A stretch of DNA of 64,000 nt, from NCBI GenBank assembly GCA_030587365.1, contig JAUQZE010000011.1:36885-100884 (forward strand), written 5' to 3'. A model generated the notes under the pieces. It made no database searches. It saw nothing but the letters and a program-made list of their open reading frames with translations, and was not told the DNA's origin. The position numbers and the translations under genes were made by a program. This DNA is from Candidatus Freyarchaeota archaeon. Its GTDB lineage: Archaea > Asgardarchaeota > Jordiarchaeia > Jordiarchaeales > Jordiarchaeaceae. Below, piece by piece: positions 52,846 to 62,298 of this stretch. How positions within the stretch are numbered: the first letter of the stretch is position 1; each line of letters starts with the position of its first letter.

Positions 52846-54077
52846 CCAATCAGTCTCCAACGCCCTGCGATCCTTCTGCTTATGGCAACTCTTTGCCCTT
52901 TCTCCGCAACCACCGGTCTTCTCAAAGAGATTTCTACAATCCCCTTGCTAGAAGCAGTTGAGGTTCCTATAGTTGCAGTCGGCCCGATACTCAACATCAA
53001 GGGCTCCTTTGTGGAGATAGGTTCCACCTTTGACAAATCTATACTACCAACAACCCTCTCTAAAAGATTAACTTCAATACTAAAGTTATTTATTAATGGT
53101 GGAAGAGTACCGGGCTGACCAGCAACACTACCCACCATTCCATCAGCCTTTGTTAGGGATGGATCAAGCTTAGTTCCCAAGCCTATCAAACCGCCAGGTT
53201 TTGCTTCTTCTAACACAACACCTTCACCCGCTTGAATGCTAGTGACCTCCGAATATAACGGCTCATAACTAACCTTACCTCCCGCATCAACTCTCAACCC
53301 CGGCCTAATCTCTATCTCATCCCCAACACTAACCTTACCCTGAATTATTGAACCTCCAACAACCCCACCCATAAGATCCTCTGGAGGAGTACCCGGCCTG
53401 TTAACCTCGAATGATCTAGCTACATACATACGCATAGGCTTTGTGAAATCTCTCTCCGGAGTCGGAATAATTCTCTCCATCGCTTCAATCAAAACATCAA
53501 GATTAGCCTCAAAAACGGCAGAGGTTGGAATTATAGGAGCTTTTTCCGCACTAGTTCCTTTTACAAAATCCAATATCTCTTGATAATTCTTCAAGGTCTT
53601 TTCCTTTGAAACCAATTCGATCTTATTCTGAACAATTATAAGATTCTTAACCCCAACAATCTGTAGAGCAGCAAGATGCTCTCTAGTTTGAGGCTGAGGA
53701 CAAGGCTCGTTAGCAGCTATGACCAAAATCGCTCCGTCAACCAGTGCGGCTCCACTTAGCATCGTAGCCATAAGCGCCTCATGTCCGGGAGAGTCAGCAA
53801 AAGATACACGGCGAACAAAAACCAAATCCGATTCACAATGTGGACACTTGTAATTATGCTTCTTAGCCATCGCCGCGGTCAGGTAACATTGAGGCGGTGG
53901 ACAGTTTGGACATTTCAAAATAATTGCATCCGCGTAACCAAGTTTTATGGAGATACCTCTTCTCTTCTCTTCACTATGGCGGTCTGTCCACTCACCCGAC
54001 AAAGCCTGAACCAAGGTGGTTTTTCCGTGGTCCACATGGCCTGTGGTTCCAATGTTCACAGATGACTGTGTTTGCAT
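52827..54077 (-). CDS. eif2g: translation initiation factor aIF2 subunit gamma
   Basis: A 416-residue GTPase with NIGTTGHVDHGKTTLVQALSG (P-loop, 8-28, cited in parts), zinc knuckle CPNCPPPQC and CPHCESD, DSPGHEALMATML (G3, about 93-105), VQNKIELV (NKxE-type G4) and the two beta-barrel domains. Delivers initiator tRNA. First gene of the cluster that continues through PIN, rpo7, spt4, DPCK, S24e, S27ae, kae1 and bud32. Confidence 0.96.
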   Translation of the reverse strand: MQTQSSVNIGTTGHVDHGKTTLVQALSGEWTDRHSEEKRRGISIKLGYADAIILKCPNCPPPQCYLTAAMAKKHNYKCPHCESDLVFVRRVSFADSPGHEALMATMLSGAALVDGAILVIAANEPCPQPQTREHLAALQIVGVKNLIIVQNKIELVSKEKTLKNYQEILDFVKGTSAEKAPIIPTSAVFEANLDVLIEAMERIIPTPERDFTKPMRMYVARSFEVNRPGTPPEDLMGGVVGGSIIQGKVSVGDEIEIRPGLRVDAGGKVSYEPLYSEVTSIQAGEGVVLEEAKPGGLIGLGTKLDPSLTKADGMVGSVAGQPGTLPPLINNFSIEVNLLERVVGSIDLSKVEPISTKEPLMLSIGPTATIGTSTASSKGIVEISLRRPVVAEKGQRVAISRRIAGRWRLIGWGLIT

Positions 54078-54190
54078 AGCTTCATTGAATGCTTTAGTTT
54101 CTGACAGTTATCTAGCCTCCTCTTATCTAACTCTTCACTTTTCATTTCTATAGATAAAAAATCTTTTAAAGTTTATCTAAAAATTTATGC

Positions 54191-55540
54191 TTAAAGTTTG
54201 ATATTAATAATGCTTCCAGTTCCTCTGTGGGTTATGATTTGTTCATCTGACATTACGCAGGAACCCTTAATGAAGGTCATTTTGGCTTTTCCGGTGACTT
54301 TCCAGCCGTTAAAGGGAGTGAATTTTGATTTGCTGTAAAATTTTTCGGGGTCTATTTTCCATTTTTCTTTGAGGTCAACTAAAACCATGTCTGCATCACA
54401 TCCTTTCAAGAGCATGCCCTTATTTTTAAGTTTAAATATTTTGGCTGGTGAGCTGGATGTTAACTCAACCAGTTTCTCCAATCTTAAATCTCCATGGGCG
54501 ACCTTCATGAGCATTAGGGGGAGTAGCGTTTCTAATCCTGGAAATCCAGACGGGGCTTCTGGGAAGGGCTTCTCCTTTTCCGAGAGACTGTGAGGTGCGT
54601 GGTCGCTTGCGAGTGTGTTTATTATTCCCTCCAGTAAAGCAGCCCAGAGTGCGGTGTTATCGTTTCGTGTTCTTAGGGGTGGGAGTACTTTGGCGAATGT
54701 GCTTTGTTTTTTAATTTCTTCCTTCGTCAAAAGGAGATGGTGTGGTGTGGTTTCGCATGTTAATTTAGTCCCTCTATTCTGTTCCTCTTTTATGGCGGTT
54801 AATGATTCCACGGAGGAAACATGGCAGATGTGTATATGGCATCCTGTTTTGGTTCCCCATTCCGTGAACTTGACTATCGCCTTTTTCTCAGTTGTTGCTG
54901 GGTGTGAGCCTAAAAAAACCTCTATGTCCGACAACTTCTGCTGTTTTAATTCGGATTGCAACTTATTTATGGTTTCTAAATCATCAGGATGTATGGAAAC
55001 TGGTAGATTATTCTTTTCTGCTGCTTTAAGGTATGAAAGGGCTTGTTCTTCGTTATTCCAATCGATTTCTTCCAATGGGTCGTGAGGATATATTTTAAAT
55101 CCAACTATTCCCTCCTTTGCCATCTTTTCAACCTCGTTTAGCCTTGATGGGAATCCCGCGTAAAATGCCAAGTTTATGACAATTTTTTTCCTAGCTTCCT
55201 GCTTCTTTTCTCTCAGGGCTTTCAGGGAGGATGTTCTGGGAACGGTGTTGGGCATATCAATAACAGTGGTTATTCCCCCCGCAGCAGCAGCGCAGGTTCC
55301 GGAATAGAAGTCTTCCTTATAGGAAAGTTCCATGTCCCTCAAATGGACATGTGAGTCAATGAGGCCTGGCAATAGTAGAAAACCTTTAGCGTCTACGGTT
55401 TCATCTGCTCTGGGTAATTCTGGCTCTTTGGAAAGCTTTACAATCTTTCCTTTCTCTACCGCAAGTCCCCCCGTAACTATTCCTCGGAAAGTAAATATTT
55501 TAGCGTTTTTTAGAACCAGATCTACAGTAGAGGATATCAT
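54191..55540 (-). CDS. pyrC: dihydroorotase PyrC
   Basis: A 449-residue metal-dependent amidohydrolase: IDSHVHLRDMEL (about 61-72, HxH), KIYPHDPLEE (metal-bridging Lys region), HPDDL, HICHVSSVES and LASDHAPHSLSEK (about 311-323, metal Asp). It makes dihydroorotate in pyrimidine synthesis. Alone on this strand before a CBS gene. Confidence 0.92.
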   Translation of the reverse strand: MISSTVDLVLKNAKIFTFRGIVTGGLAVEKGKIVKLSKEPELPRADETVDAKGFLLLPGLIDSHVHLRDMELSYKEDFYSGTCAAAAGGITTVIDMPNTVPRTSSLKALREKKQEARKKIVINLAFYAGFPSRLNEVEKMAKEGIVGFKIYPHDPLEEIDWNNEEQALSYLKAAEKNNLPVSIHPDDLETINKLQSELKQQKLSDIEVFLGSHPATTEKKAIVKFTEWGTKTGCHIHICHVSSVESLTAIKEEQNRGTKLTCETTPHHLLLTKEEIKKQSTFAKVLPPLRTRNDNTALWAALLEGIINTLASDHAPHSLSEKEKPFPEAPSGFPGLETLLPLMLMKVAHGDLRLEKLVELTSSSPAKIFKLKNKGMLLKGCDADMVLVDLKEKWKIDPEKFYSKSKFTPFNGWKVTGKAKMTFIKGSCVMSDEQIITHRGTGSIINIKL

Positions 55541-55563
55541 ATTCTTGGCATCTGTTATTTATT

Positions 55564-56364
55564 TTATACAGTAAATTTGTTCGCTACGAGTCTAGTCAAA
55601 TCTGTTTTAGTTAAGATTCCATTTAAACGCTCTTCGTAGTTTATGACTGGTAAGCTTTTAACTCTTTCTTTACGCATCAAATCCGCTGCGTAGCTAACTT
55701 TCTTGTCAGGGTGAAGTTTTGGAGGAGCTTTTTGCATTATTTCATTTACATCTACGTGTCTTATTCTCTCTTCTTGGTGTTTTCCGGGTACATTATCACG
55801 GAACTGTGCCAGGTACAATGCTATTTGTCCTTCGGTTACCATTCCTACCAATTGGCCTCCTTCCACAACGGGTAAACTACTGATGTTTCTTTCAAGCATA
55901 ATTCTTCTAACATTCACAATCCTGTCGAAAGGTGTGGTCGTAATGGGAGACTTCGTCATTACCTGTCCGACGAAGATGTTATCTATGTGGAGGCAGAGGC
56001 GTGTCATAGTGGATTTGGTAATAACGCCTACCAATTCTCCATTTTCAATCACAGGTAGACTCGAAATATGTTTGTCTATCATCATTTTAGCTGCATCAAC
56101 AATGTCTGTTTGTGGAGCAACGGTTAAAGGATTATCGCTCATAACTCCCGAAACATGAACACCCGAAGCTGGAAGTGACTTCATCTTACTTGAACCCAAT
56201 CGGTCGACTATATCTTTTTCTGTAATTACTCCCACTAATTTTCCTTTATCAACGACCAAAAGGCGAGAAACACGTTTCTTCGTCATAAGCTCAATTGCGT
56301 AGGAAACAAAATCATCTTTATCAACAGTAAACAAGTCCTTTACCATAATGTCCTTAACCAGCAA
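55564..56364 (-). CDS. protein of four CBS domains
   Basis: A 266-residue protein built of two CBS pairs: IMVKDLFTVDKDD, VSGVMSDNPLTVAPQ, QVMTKSPITTTPFD and EIMQKAPPKLHPDKK start the four repeats, each with a 'LVGVITEKD'-type strand. Such proteins sense adenosine nucleotides and control a partner enzyme. A partner is not identified. It sits 24 bases from pyrC. Confidence 0.92.
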   Translation of the reverse strand: MLVKDIMVKDLFTVDKDDFVSYAIELMTKKRVSRLLVVDKGKLVGVITEKDIVDRLGSSKMKSLPASGVHVSGVMSDNPLTVAPQTDIVDAAKMMIDKHISSLPVIENGELVGVITKSTMTRLCLHIDNIFVGQVMTKSPITTTPFDRIVNVRRIMLERNISSLPVVEGGQLVGMVTEGQIALYLAQFRDNVPGKHQEERIRHVDVNEIMQKAPPKLHPDKKVSYAADLMRKERVKSLPVINYEERLNGILTKTDLTRLVANKFTV

Positions 56365-56576
56365 TTTGATTTCACCTCAGAAGAATAAACTGCTTTGCTT
56401 TCATCGTTGTTATTAACTAAACCAAAATCTTGGAACCCTTTTATTACAGCTATAAAACGCTTCCGTTTTTATGCTATACCCGGTTGGTCCCTTTTCCAGT
56501 GACTATTTTTCAGTCAGATGTGTAGTTTTTAATTTTAATATCATGTTATGCACTTTTACGTATACCTTTATGGTTT

Positions 56577-58583
56577 TTATGGGTTTTGTGAAATTTCACC
56601 TCCTCCTGAAGGCAGTATGTTCTCAATCTCATTAATAGGTAACAGATTAGTTTTTTCCACAAGTTCCGGTGGAGCCTTTTTCAATAACTGGTATTTTATC
56701 TGCTTGGCTAATTTTCCTTTGGCGATTGATCCGGGTTTGATGATAACGAAGTTTTTTATCTGCCTTTCAATCGCTGATGGTGGGCCGCATATAGGCAAAG
56801 CCTCATCGTCACTTTCAATTACGCCTACAGCGAGTTTTAGTGGAACCCCTTTAATATAGTTCCTTTGGCCTCGGATTATGAATGAGCCTCGTTCCAAGTA
56901 TTCCCCAGAAGGGGGGCTTTCAGAGACTTGTTCACGAGTTACCCAGTATACGTCAGCTTGTCCCCAGCCAGATTTCCAAGCGCTAGAAAATGAAACCGCG
57001 AATTGCGCGGCTTCTTGTATAGTTTCATCCGAAACTGGTTTTTCACTCTTTTTGATTATCACTACGGGGGCGCCTTTAAAATCAGCATGCATGAAAAGGT
57101 CATCTGAATCCATGTGTTTATTATAAAGAGTTGTGTTGGTTTTTACGTCTCTGCCGCCTAGCACTAAAACTTCTTCCGATGATTTGAACCATCTGAAGGA
57201 TTCGTACCATTTTTTCTTACGCCCTTTTACAAGCTTAGTAGGGACTATTTCCATGGGAGGGGTTTCTCCCGCCGTCTCTATTAGCTTAAGAGTTTTTTGA
57301 ATAGCCTTTTTCGCTCCCTCCGCCTTAGAAGCCGCCTTTTTCGCTTGGTTATAAAATAGGTTTGCATTTTCAACCGCTGATTTTCGATAATCCAGTTCTA
57401 TACGCTCTCCCCCAATGTTCACAAATATTTTTGCGGACTTTGGATTTAACTCCTCAAAAATCTTTGCTGAAGGGACTTTATCGCTCGCTTCTTTAATCTT
57501 TTCCTCTATTTCCAACCAGGAGTGGTTTCTCTGTCTTGCGGAAACAATGGTTTCTAGCAACTCTTTGACTAAGTGCAGATTTCCATAGATCAAGTCCCCG
57601 TGCTTTCTATACTTCTTCTCGGAAGACTCCATTTTAGCTATCTTCATCTTCTGCTCTTCAAGCATTCTCTGATAACGATCAACCTCAGATTCGACCACTT
57701 CCGAAACCTTTTGCTCTGATTCAAAAACTTCACCAGCACTGTAGAACTCATCGGCAGCCTGATTAACGCTGTCAAACTTTCGAAACTGCATTCCCTCATA
57801 TACTCTAAGTTCAAAAGGATCAACAGAGATCAAATCCGAGTTTTTTAAAACTATTCTGGGACTAAATTCTCCCTTATCCAGAGAACCAATTAGACCTTTT
57901 AAGGCGGAAAGAATTTTCTCCAAATCTTGGGAAGACATAGACGACGCAGGTGTGTTCTTATCTATACCCGCTCTAATACACAATTCCTCAGCATATACGC
58001 CACCAATGTTTAGATTTCTCGCAACCGCGCGTACAATATCGGTATCAGACTGTGAAAAAGTAGACCTCAGCGAATCAAAATCAACACTCCGTGGATCAGC
58101 CCCCCTCATAGGCGGGTACTGAAATACCCTCTTAGGAAGTATATCCCTATCCCTCATTCTGAGAAAGTGCCTAGCAATAAGGATTTTTCCCTCAGGATCC
58201 AAAAGAATAATGTTCCCATCACCGAAAAATTCAATAATAACCGAGTATCTATTTTCGGGCAATCCTACATCAATAATTACAAGACGGTCAAAATCATACT
58301 GGCTTATCCCTATAATACGCCGATTCCGAAGATACTTTCGAAGAGTCATACAAAAATTGCTAGGCAACCTAGGTTTCGGACGCTGATACCATGTTAAATG
58401 AATTCGGCGCCCCAAATCAACCAAAAGCGTAATGCCTCCATAAACCTGGGACCTCAACTTAAAAAGGAAAACATCGTTAAACTGGTATATGTTCCGAATC
58501 CATGACCCCTCAAGAATGGGTTTCAACTCGGAAACAATAGCGGCAATATCCACGTTAGACATTCCATTCATGTAATAAACCAC
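56577..58583 (-). CDS. NFACT/Rqc2-RqcH family protein
   Basis: A 668-residue protein of the NFACT (fibronectin-binding/Rqc2) family. The NFACT-N domain begins MSNVDIAAIVSELKPILEG, and TLRKYLRNRRIIGISQYDFDR follows. A coiled-coil region (about 300-400) and the C-terminal NFACT-R domain WYESFRWFKSSEEVLVLGGRD with DLFMHADFKGAPVVI close the protein. Relatives rescue stalled 60S/50S subunits by adding C-terminal tails. One internal ATG (58562) begins at MSNVD and may be the real start. Confidence 0.9.
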   Translation of the reverse strand: MVYYMNGMSNVDIAAIVSELKPILEGSWIRNIYQFNDVFLFKLRSQVYGGITLLVDLGRRIHLTWYQRPKPRLPSNFCMTLRKYLRNRRIIGISQYDFDRLVIIDVGLPENRYSVIIEFFGDGNIILLDPEGKILIARHFLRMRDRDILPKRVFQYPPMRGADPRSVDFDSLRSTFSQSDTDIVRAVARNLNIGGVYAEELCIRAGIDKNTPASSMSSQDLEKILSALKGLIGSLDKGEFSPRIVLKNSDLISVDPFELRVYEGMQFRKFDSVNQAADEFYSAGEVFESEQKVSEVVESEVDRYQRMLEEQKMKIAKMESSEKKYRKHGDLIYGNLHLVKELLETIVSARQRNHSWLEIEEKIKEASDKVPSAKIFEELNPKSAKIFVNIGGERIELDYRKSAVENANLFYNQAKKAASKAEGAKKAIQKTLKLIETAGETPPMEIVPTKLVKGRKKKWYESFRWFKSSEEVLVLGGRDVKTNTTLYNKHMDSDDLFMHADFKGAPVVIIKKSEKPVSDETIQEAAQFAVSFSSAWKSGWGQADVYWVTREQVSESPPSGEYLERGSFIIRGQRNYIKGVPLKLAVGVIESDDEALPICGPPSAIERQIKNFVIIKPGSIAKGKLAKQIKYQLLKKAPPELVEKTNLLPINEIENILPSGGGEISQNP

Positions 58584-58605
58584 CTAAAAATTGGAGGATA
58601 AATCA

Positions 58606-59028
58606 ATGACAAATAGAATCCAAAGAAAATGGCAAGAACAATCATTTAAAGATAAATTGTACTGGATGAAATCCCTTTTCGCAACAGTAGGCGCGATCAT
58701 AAGCACAATAATCCGTCCAGTAATGCTCTCTCCGATGCTAGACTCACCATTTATGGGTAACCAGCACCCCTCCTTAACAGCCGCAGTTATAGGCGTTCTT
58801 ATAATGATAGGTCTATCCATGTTAGTAAGCTACTTACTCCTTAAAATTACACCAGACCAGGTTGGCGGCTGGAGATCTTACCTCACCACGGGTCTAGTAA
58901 CAGCGTTATTCCTATGGTTAGTAGTTTGGGCAGCACTATATACGGTCATCGTATCCCTATCACCACCGATATCAGTAACGCAGCTATTCCAATTATTCCA
59001 ATTTTTCCTAATTATACAACTAGTCTAA
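58606..59028 (+). CDS. small membrane protein, three or four spans
   Basis: About 140 residues from ATG 58606, which has GGAGGA 9 bases before it. The N-terminus is basic (MTNRIQRKWQEQSFKDKL), then hydrophobic segments at about 22-40, 58-80, 88-110 and 118-135. No family was recognised. It is divergent from the NFACT gene. Confidence 0.6.
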   Translation: MTNRIQRKWQEQSFKDKLYWMKSLFATVGAIISTIIRPVMLSPMLDSPFMGNQHPSLTAAVIGVLIMIGLSMLVSYLLLKITPDQVGGWRSYLTTGLVTALFLWLVVWAALYTVIVSLSPPISVTQLFQLFQFFLIIQLV

Positions 59029-59694
59029 GTACGATTCAGATTGGTTATGTATTTTTCTACAAATCACAGGCAGAGGTTCCCTCATAAAACTTTTCACATA
59101 CCATAGTCAAATTTTCGCATAACAGATCAACGATAAACTAAAGTTTTCCTCCTTAACCACGGTTAAAAAGCCTTGATCTAATACCAAATGCCAACCTCTC
59201 TAACATTTTTTATATAACCCTAAATTAAAAAGGCGCCCCGAAAAAGAAGATTCAATCAAATCCCCCTTTAAGCTGTTCCGCAAATCTACCTTTCACCCGT
59301 TAAACGTTGCATATCCCGCACCTCTTTTAAAATAAAAGGCTTCCTCGACGCTCTGATATTATAAACACTTCCAAAAATTAAGCAAAACTGAGGGAGTAAA
59401 GCAGAATATTTCAAAGAGTTCCAGGGATAACCTAAAAATTAGCTTTTTCCCTATAATATGAATATATTCCCAATATCTTCTAAACGGTTAATACGTCACA
59501 ACCCGAAAGAGGTAAAAAAATTACTATTAATCTAAAACCAATTAATAGAAGTTTAATAAATAAGGAAATAAATTGCGAAAATCACAGAAAAACTTTTATT
59601 CAACTAACACATACTACTAGAACAAGAAACTAAAATAGATTAAAAAACCAAAAATTTGATAAATAAAAAAGAAAAAAGGATGGGAAGGAAATCA
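59029..59694. other. long intergenic region without a recognisable gene
   Basis: About 660 bases, A/C-rich on the + strand like its neighbours. I saw no tRNA, no CRISPR repeat and no ribosome-site-bearing frame. Some oligo-A tracts and an ACTTTTATTCAAC near 59590 might belong to the Lrp promoter. Confidence 0.35.
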
Positions 59695-60177
59695 ATGCTC
59701 GTTGAAATAGACGACCTAGACCGAAAAATACTAGCCTACCTCCAAGAAAATTCCAGAGTACCATTCACACAAATAGCCAAAGAACTAGACGTACCAGACA
59801 CAACCATACACTTCAGAGTAAAAAAACTCCTAGAAAACCAAGTCATACGCCAATTCACCATCGTAGTCTCAGCAGAAAAACTAGGATACGGAGCATGCGC
59901 CATAATAAGAATCAACATCGGAGGACACATAATCCCTGACATAAGCGTACAGAGAACAAAAGACATCGCGGAAAAACTCAAAAAAACAAACCAAGTAAGA
60001 TTACTAGCAACCGGCGACCACGGCAACTCACTATACGCAGTAATACTCACACGCTCAAAACAAGACCTAGAAAAACTACTATCCGACCTACAATCAAACC
60101 CAGACGTACAAGACCTCAACGTATGGGAACTCCAAAACCTACTAAAAGGAGAAGAAATCATAAGCCCCCTACCGTAA
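59695..60177 (+). CDS. Lrp/AsnC-type transcription regulator
   Basis: About 160 residues from ATG 59695 (with ATG 59680 also in frame, in GGATGGGAAGGAAATCAATG). The winged helix is LDRKILAYLQENSRVPFTQIA (about 7-27, cited in parts) with DVPDTTIHFRVKKLL; the C-terminal part is the RAM-type ligand domain (LGYGACAIIRINI, YAVILTRSKQDLEKLLSDL). It lies 20 bases before the KaiC-like gene and likely forms an operon with it. Confidence 0.85.
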   Translation: MLVEIDDLDRKILAYLQENSRVPFTQIAKELDVPDTTIHFRVKKLLENQVIRQFTIVVSAEKLGYGACAIIRINIGGHIIPDISVQRTKDIAEKLKKTNQVRLLATGDHGNSLYAVILTRSKQDLEKLLSDLQSNPDVQDLNVWELQNLLKGEEIISPLP

Positions 60178-60195
60178 CATAAAAAGGTGAACACA

Positions 60196-60921
60196 ATGAT
60201 GGAAAGAATAAAATCAGGAATCCCCGGACTAGACGGAATCCTACACGGAGGGTTCGTAAAAGGAACAAACATCCTAGTCTCTGGAGGAGCAGGAACAGGA
60301 AAAACAATATGCTGTATGCAATTCCTACACGCAGGAGCAAACAAATACGAACAACCAGGAATCTTCGTAACCCTCGAAGAAAAACCCCGAGAAATAAGAA
60401 GAGAAGCCAAACAATTCGGATGGGACTTCGAAAAACTAGAACAAGAAAACAAACTCATAATCATAGACGCCGCATCAAGCAAAGCCGGACTACCAACCAC
60501 AGAACCATACACACTAAGAAGAGGCTTCGACATAAGCACCCTAGCCCAAGAAATCTACAAAGCAACAAAACAAATAGACGCCCAAAGGATAGCCATAGAC
60601 TCACTCAGCGGACTCGGAATAAGATTCGAATCCCAAACCGCAATCAGAAACGCCATCTTCAAACTCGCATCACTCCTAGGAGAGCTACAAACAACCAGCC
60701 TCATGACCAGTGAAATAACAGGAAAAACAGGATACTCCAGATATGGAGTAGAGGAGTTCATTTCTCAGGGTATTATTGTGTTGTACTTGAATGAGGAGAA
60801 TGGTGAGTTGCGTCGTAGCTTGGTGGTTCGTAAGCTTCGTTTCTCGAGTCACAGTCTTAAGGTGTACCCGATCGAGATTGGCTCGAGGGGTATTGTGATT
60901 ATGCCTGGTGGTGAACTGTAA
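60196..60921 (+). CDS. KaiC/RadA-like single-domain ATPase
   Basis: About 241 residues from ATG 60196 (AGGTG 6 bases ahead). Motifs: GIPGLDGILHGGFVKGT, Walker A VSGGAGTGKTICCMQFL (about 28-44), Walker B AQRIAIDSLSGLG (about 125-140), SRYGVEEFI and VYPIEIGSRGIVI. These archaeal KaiC-like ATPases often pair with signalling or transcription proteins, here the upstream Lrp. Third codon positions are A/C before about 60735 and G/T after it, in a single uninterrupted frame. Confidence 0.88.
   Translation: MMERIKSGIPGLDGILHGGFVKGTNILVSGGAGTGKTICCMQFLHAGANKYEQPGIFVTLEEKPREIRREAKQFGWDFEKLEQENKLIIIDAASSKAGLPTTEPYTLRRGFDISTLAQEIYKATKQIDAQRIAIDSLSGLGIRFESQTAIRNAIFKLASLLGELQTTSLMTSEITGKTGYSRYGVEEFISQGIIVLYLNEENGELRRSLVVRKLRFSSHSLKVYPIEIGSRGIVIMPGGEL
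60733..60750 (+). repeat. perfect inverted repeat at the composition switch in the KaiC-like gene
   Basis: TACTCCA (60733-60739), loop GATA, TGGAGTA (60744-60750). It codes the conserved YSRYGV segment, so it is not an extra insertion. The change from A/C-rich to G/T-rich coding sequence occurs exactly here. Confidence 0.7.
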
Positions 60922-61195
60922 GTTTATTTTTGCTTGGTTTAGGTTGTTTGGGTGCTTTTCGTAGTTTAGATTTATTGGTTGTGTGTTTCTTGGTAGGGGT
61001 TTATATCTAGTTTTCAATTACCTGTTTTGCCTTTTTTCGATGTCCTTATTGTCCCTTCTAGGGTGCTAATTTTAAATGTTTATTGGGCGGAGAAAAATCA
61101 TAATTTTTATTTATTTTACTTTTTATTTAGTCTCTTGTTACTAAACTAAATCCATTTCAATTATCTCTTGGTTTCAGTTTTTTGGGGTGTGGATT
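60922..61195. other. G/T-rich intergenic region before acetate kinase
   Basis: About 270 bases, G/T-rich on the + strand (for example TTTAGGTTGTTTGGGTGC). No gene was recognised. Confidence 0.35.
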
Positions 61196-62296
61196 ATGAT
61201 TTTGGTTTTGAACGTTGGATCTTCGACGATTAAGTACAAAATTTTTAGGGGAGAGGTTGAGGTTGGTAGTGGTTTGATTGATAGGATTGGTGATAAACCC
61301 GTTTTTCTTCATGATGGTTTTGAGGAGTCGATTAGGATAAACAATCATGAGGAGGGAATCAGAGTTATTAGGGAATACTTAGATGGGAAGGGTTTTCTGA
61401 TAGAGGCTATTGGTCATAGGGTGGTTCATGGCTTGGATATTTCGGAGAGTAGGTTGATTGATGGGGAGGTGTTTGGGAAAATAGAAATGGCAGCTCCTTT
61501 GGCTCCCTTACACAATCCTCCCGAGCTGGCTGTTATAAAGGCTTGTAAGTCTTTTGGTGTGCCTCAGATTGCTGTTTTTGATACGTCTTTCCATCAGACC
61601 GTGCCCCAGGTTGCGTATACGTATGCTCTTCCTCGGGAAATAATTGAGAAATACTCTATTAGGCGCTACGGGTTTCATGGGATTTCGCACATGTATGTTT
61701 CACTAAACGAGCCGGGAAGAGTTATTTCCTGTCATCTTGGTAATGGGGCCTCAGTGGCGGCAATAAGGGATGGTAAGTGTGTTGATACTAGTATGGGTTT
61801 TACTCCTCTTGAGGGTCTGATTATGGGCAGCAGAACTGGGGATTTGGATCCTGGAGTTATTCTTTTTCTTCTGAATCAAGGTTTTACTACTCAGGAGCTT
61901 AATGATATGTTTAATAAGAGGTCTGGGTTGCTGGGTTTGTCGGGGGAGAGTAACGATGTGAGAGAACTTGTGGAGTCGGAAGGGGAGGGGGCGAAGTTAG
62001 CGATGGATGTTTTTATTTATCGTCTCATAAAGTATATTGGGGCTTATGTTTCTGTTTTGGGCGGTTTGGACTGTTTGATTTTTACTGGGGGTATTGGTGA
62101 AAATGAGTGGAGTATTAGGGAGAGGGTGGTGGGGTCGCTTTCCTATCTTGGCGCTGAGCTTGATGAAGAGAGGAATCTTTCGAATCAAGAGATTATTTCT
62201 AGTGAAAAGTCTCAGGTGCTTGTTAAGGTTAAAAAGACTAATGAGGAAGCGATAATTGCCAGAGAGGTTTACAGACTTATAGGAGGTTCCATTTAA
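61196..62296 (+). CDS. ackA: acetate kinase
   Basis: About 366 residues from ATG 61196 with MILVLNVGSSTIKYKIF. The full set of family motifs is present: GHRVVHGL, PLAPLHNPPELAVI, FDTSFHQTVPQVAYTYALP, RYGFHGISHMYVS, HLGNGASVAAI and MGFTPLEGLIMGSRTGDLDPGVI, then FTGGIGENEWSIRE. It interconverts acetyl phosphate and acetate with ATP. Archaea mostly use ADP-forming acetyl-CoA synthetase, so acetate kinase points to an acetogenic or Bathyarchaeia-like carbon metabolism. A phosphotransacetylase is not in the window. The coding strand is G/T-rich. Confidence 0.93.
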   Translation: MILVLNVGSSTIKYKIFRGEVEVGSGLIDRIGDKPVFLHDGFEESIRINNHEEGIRVIREYLDGKGFLIEAIGHRVVHGLDISESRLIDGEVFGKIEMAAPLAPLHNPPELAVIKACKSFGVPQIAVFDTSFHQTVPQVAYTYALPREIIEKYSIRRYGFHGISHMYVSLNEPGRVISCHLGNGASVAAIRDGKCVDTSMGFTPLEGLIMGSRTGDLDPGVILFLLNQGFTTQELNDMFNKRSGLLGLSGESNDVRELVESEGEGAKLAMDVFIYRLIKYIGAYVSVLGGLDCLIFTGGIGENEWSIRERVVGSLSYLGAELDEERNLSNQEIISSEKSQVLVKVKKTNEEAIIAREVYRLIGGSI

Positions 62297-62298
62297 AT

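Noticed and set aside
60309..60713. A basic 134-codon frame inside the KaiC-like gene
   Set aside because: Product is low complexity and caused by the A/C bias of the real gene.
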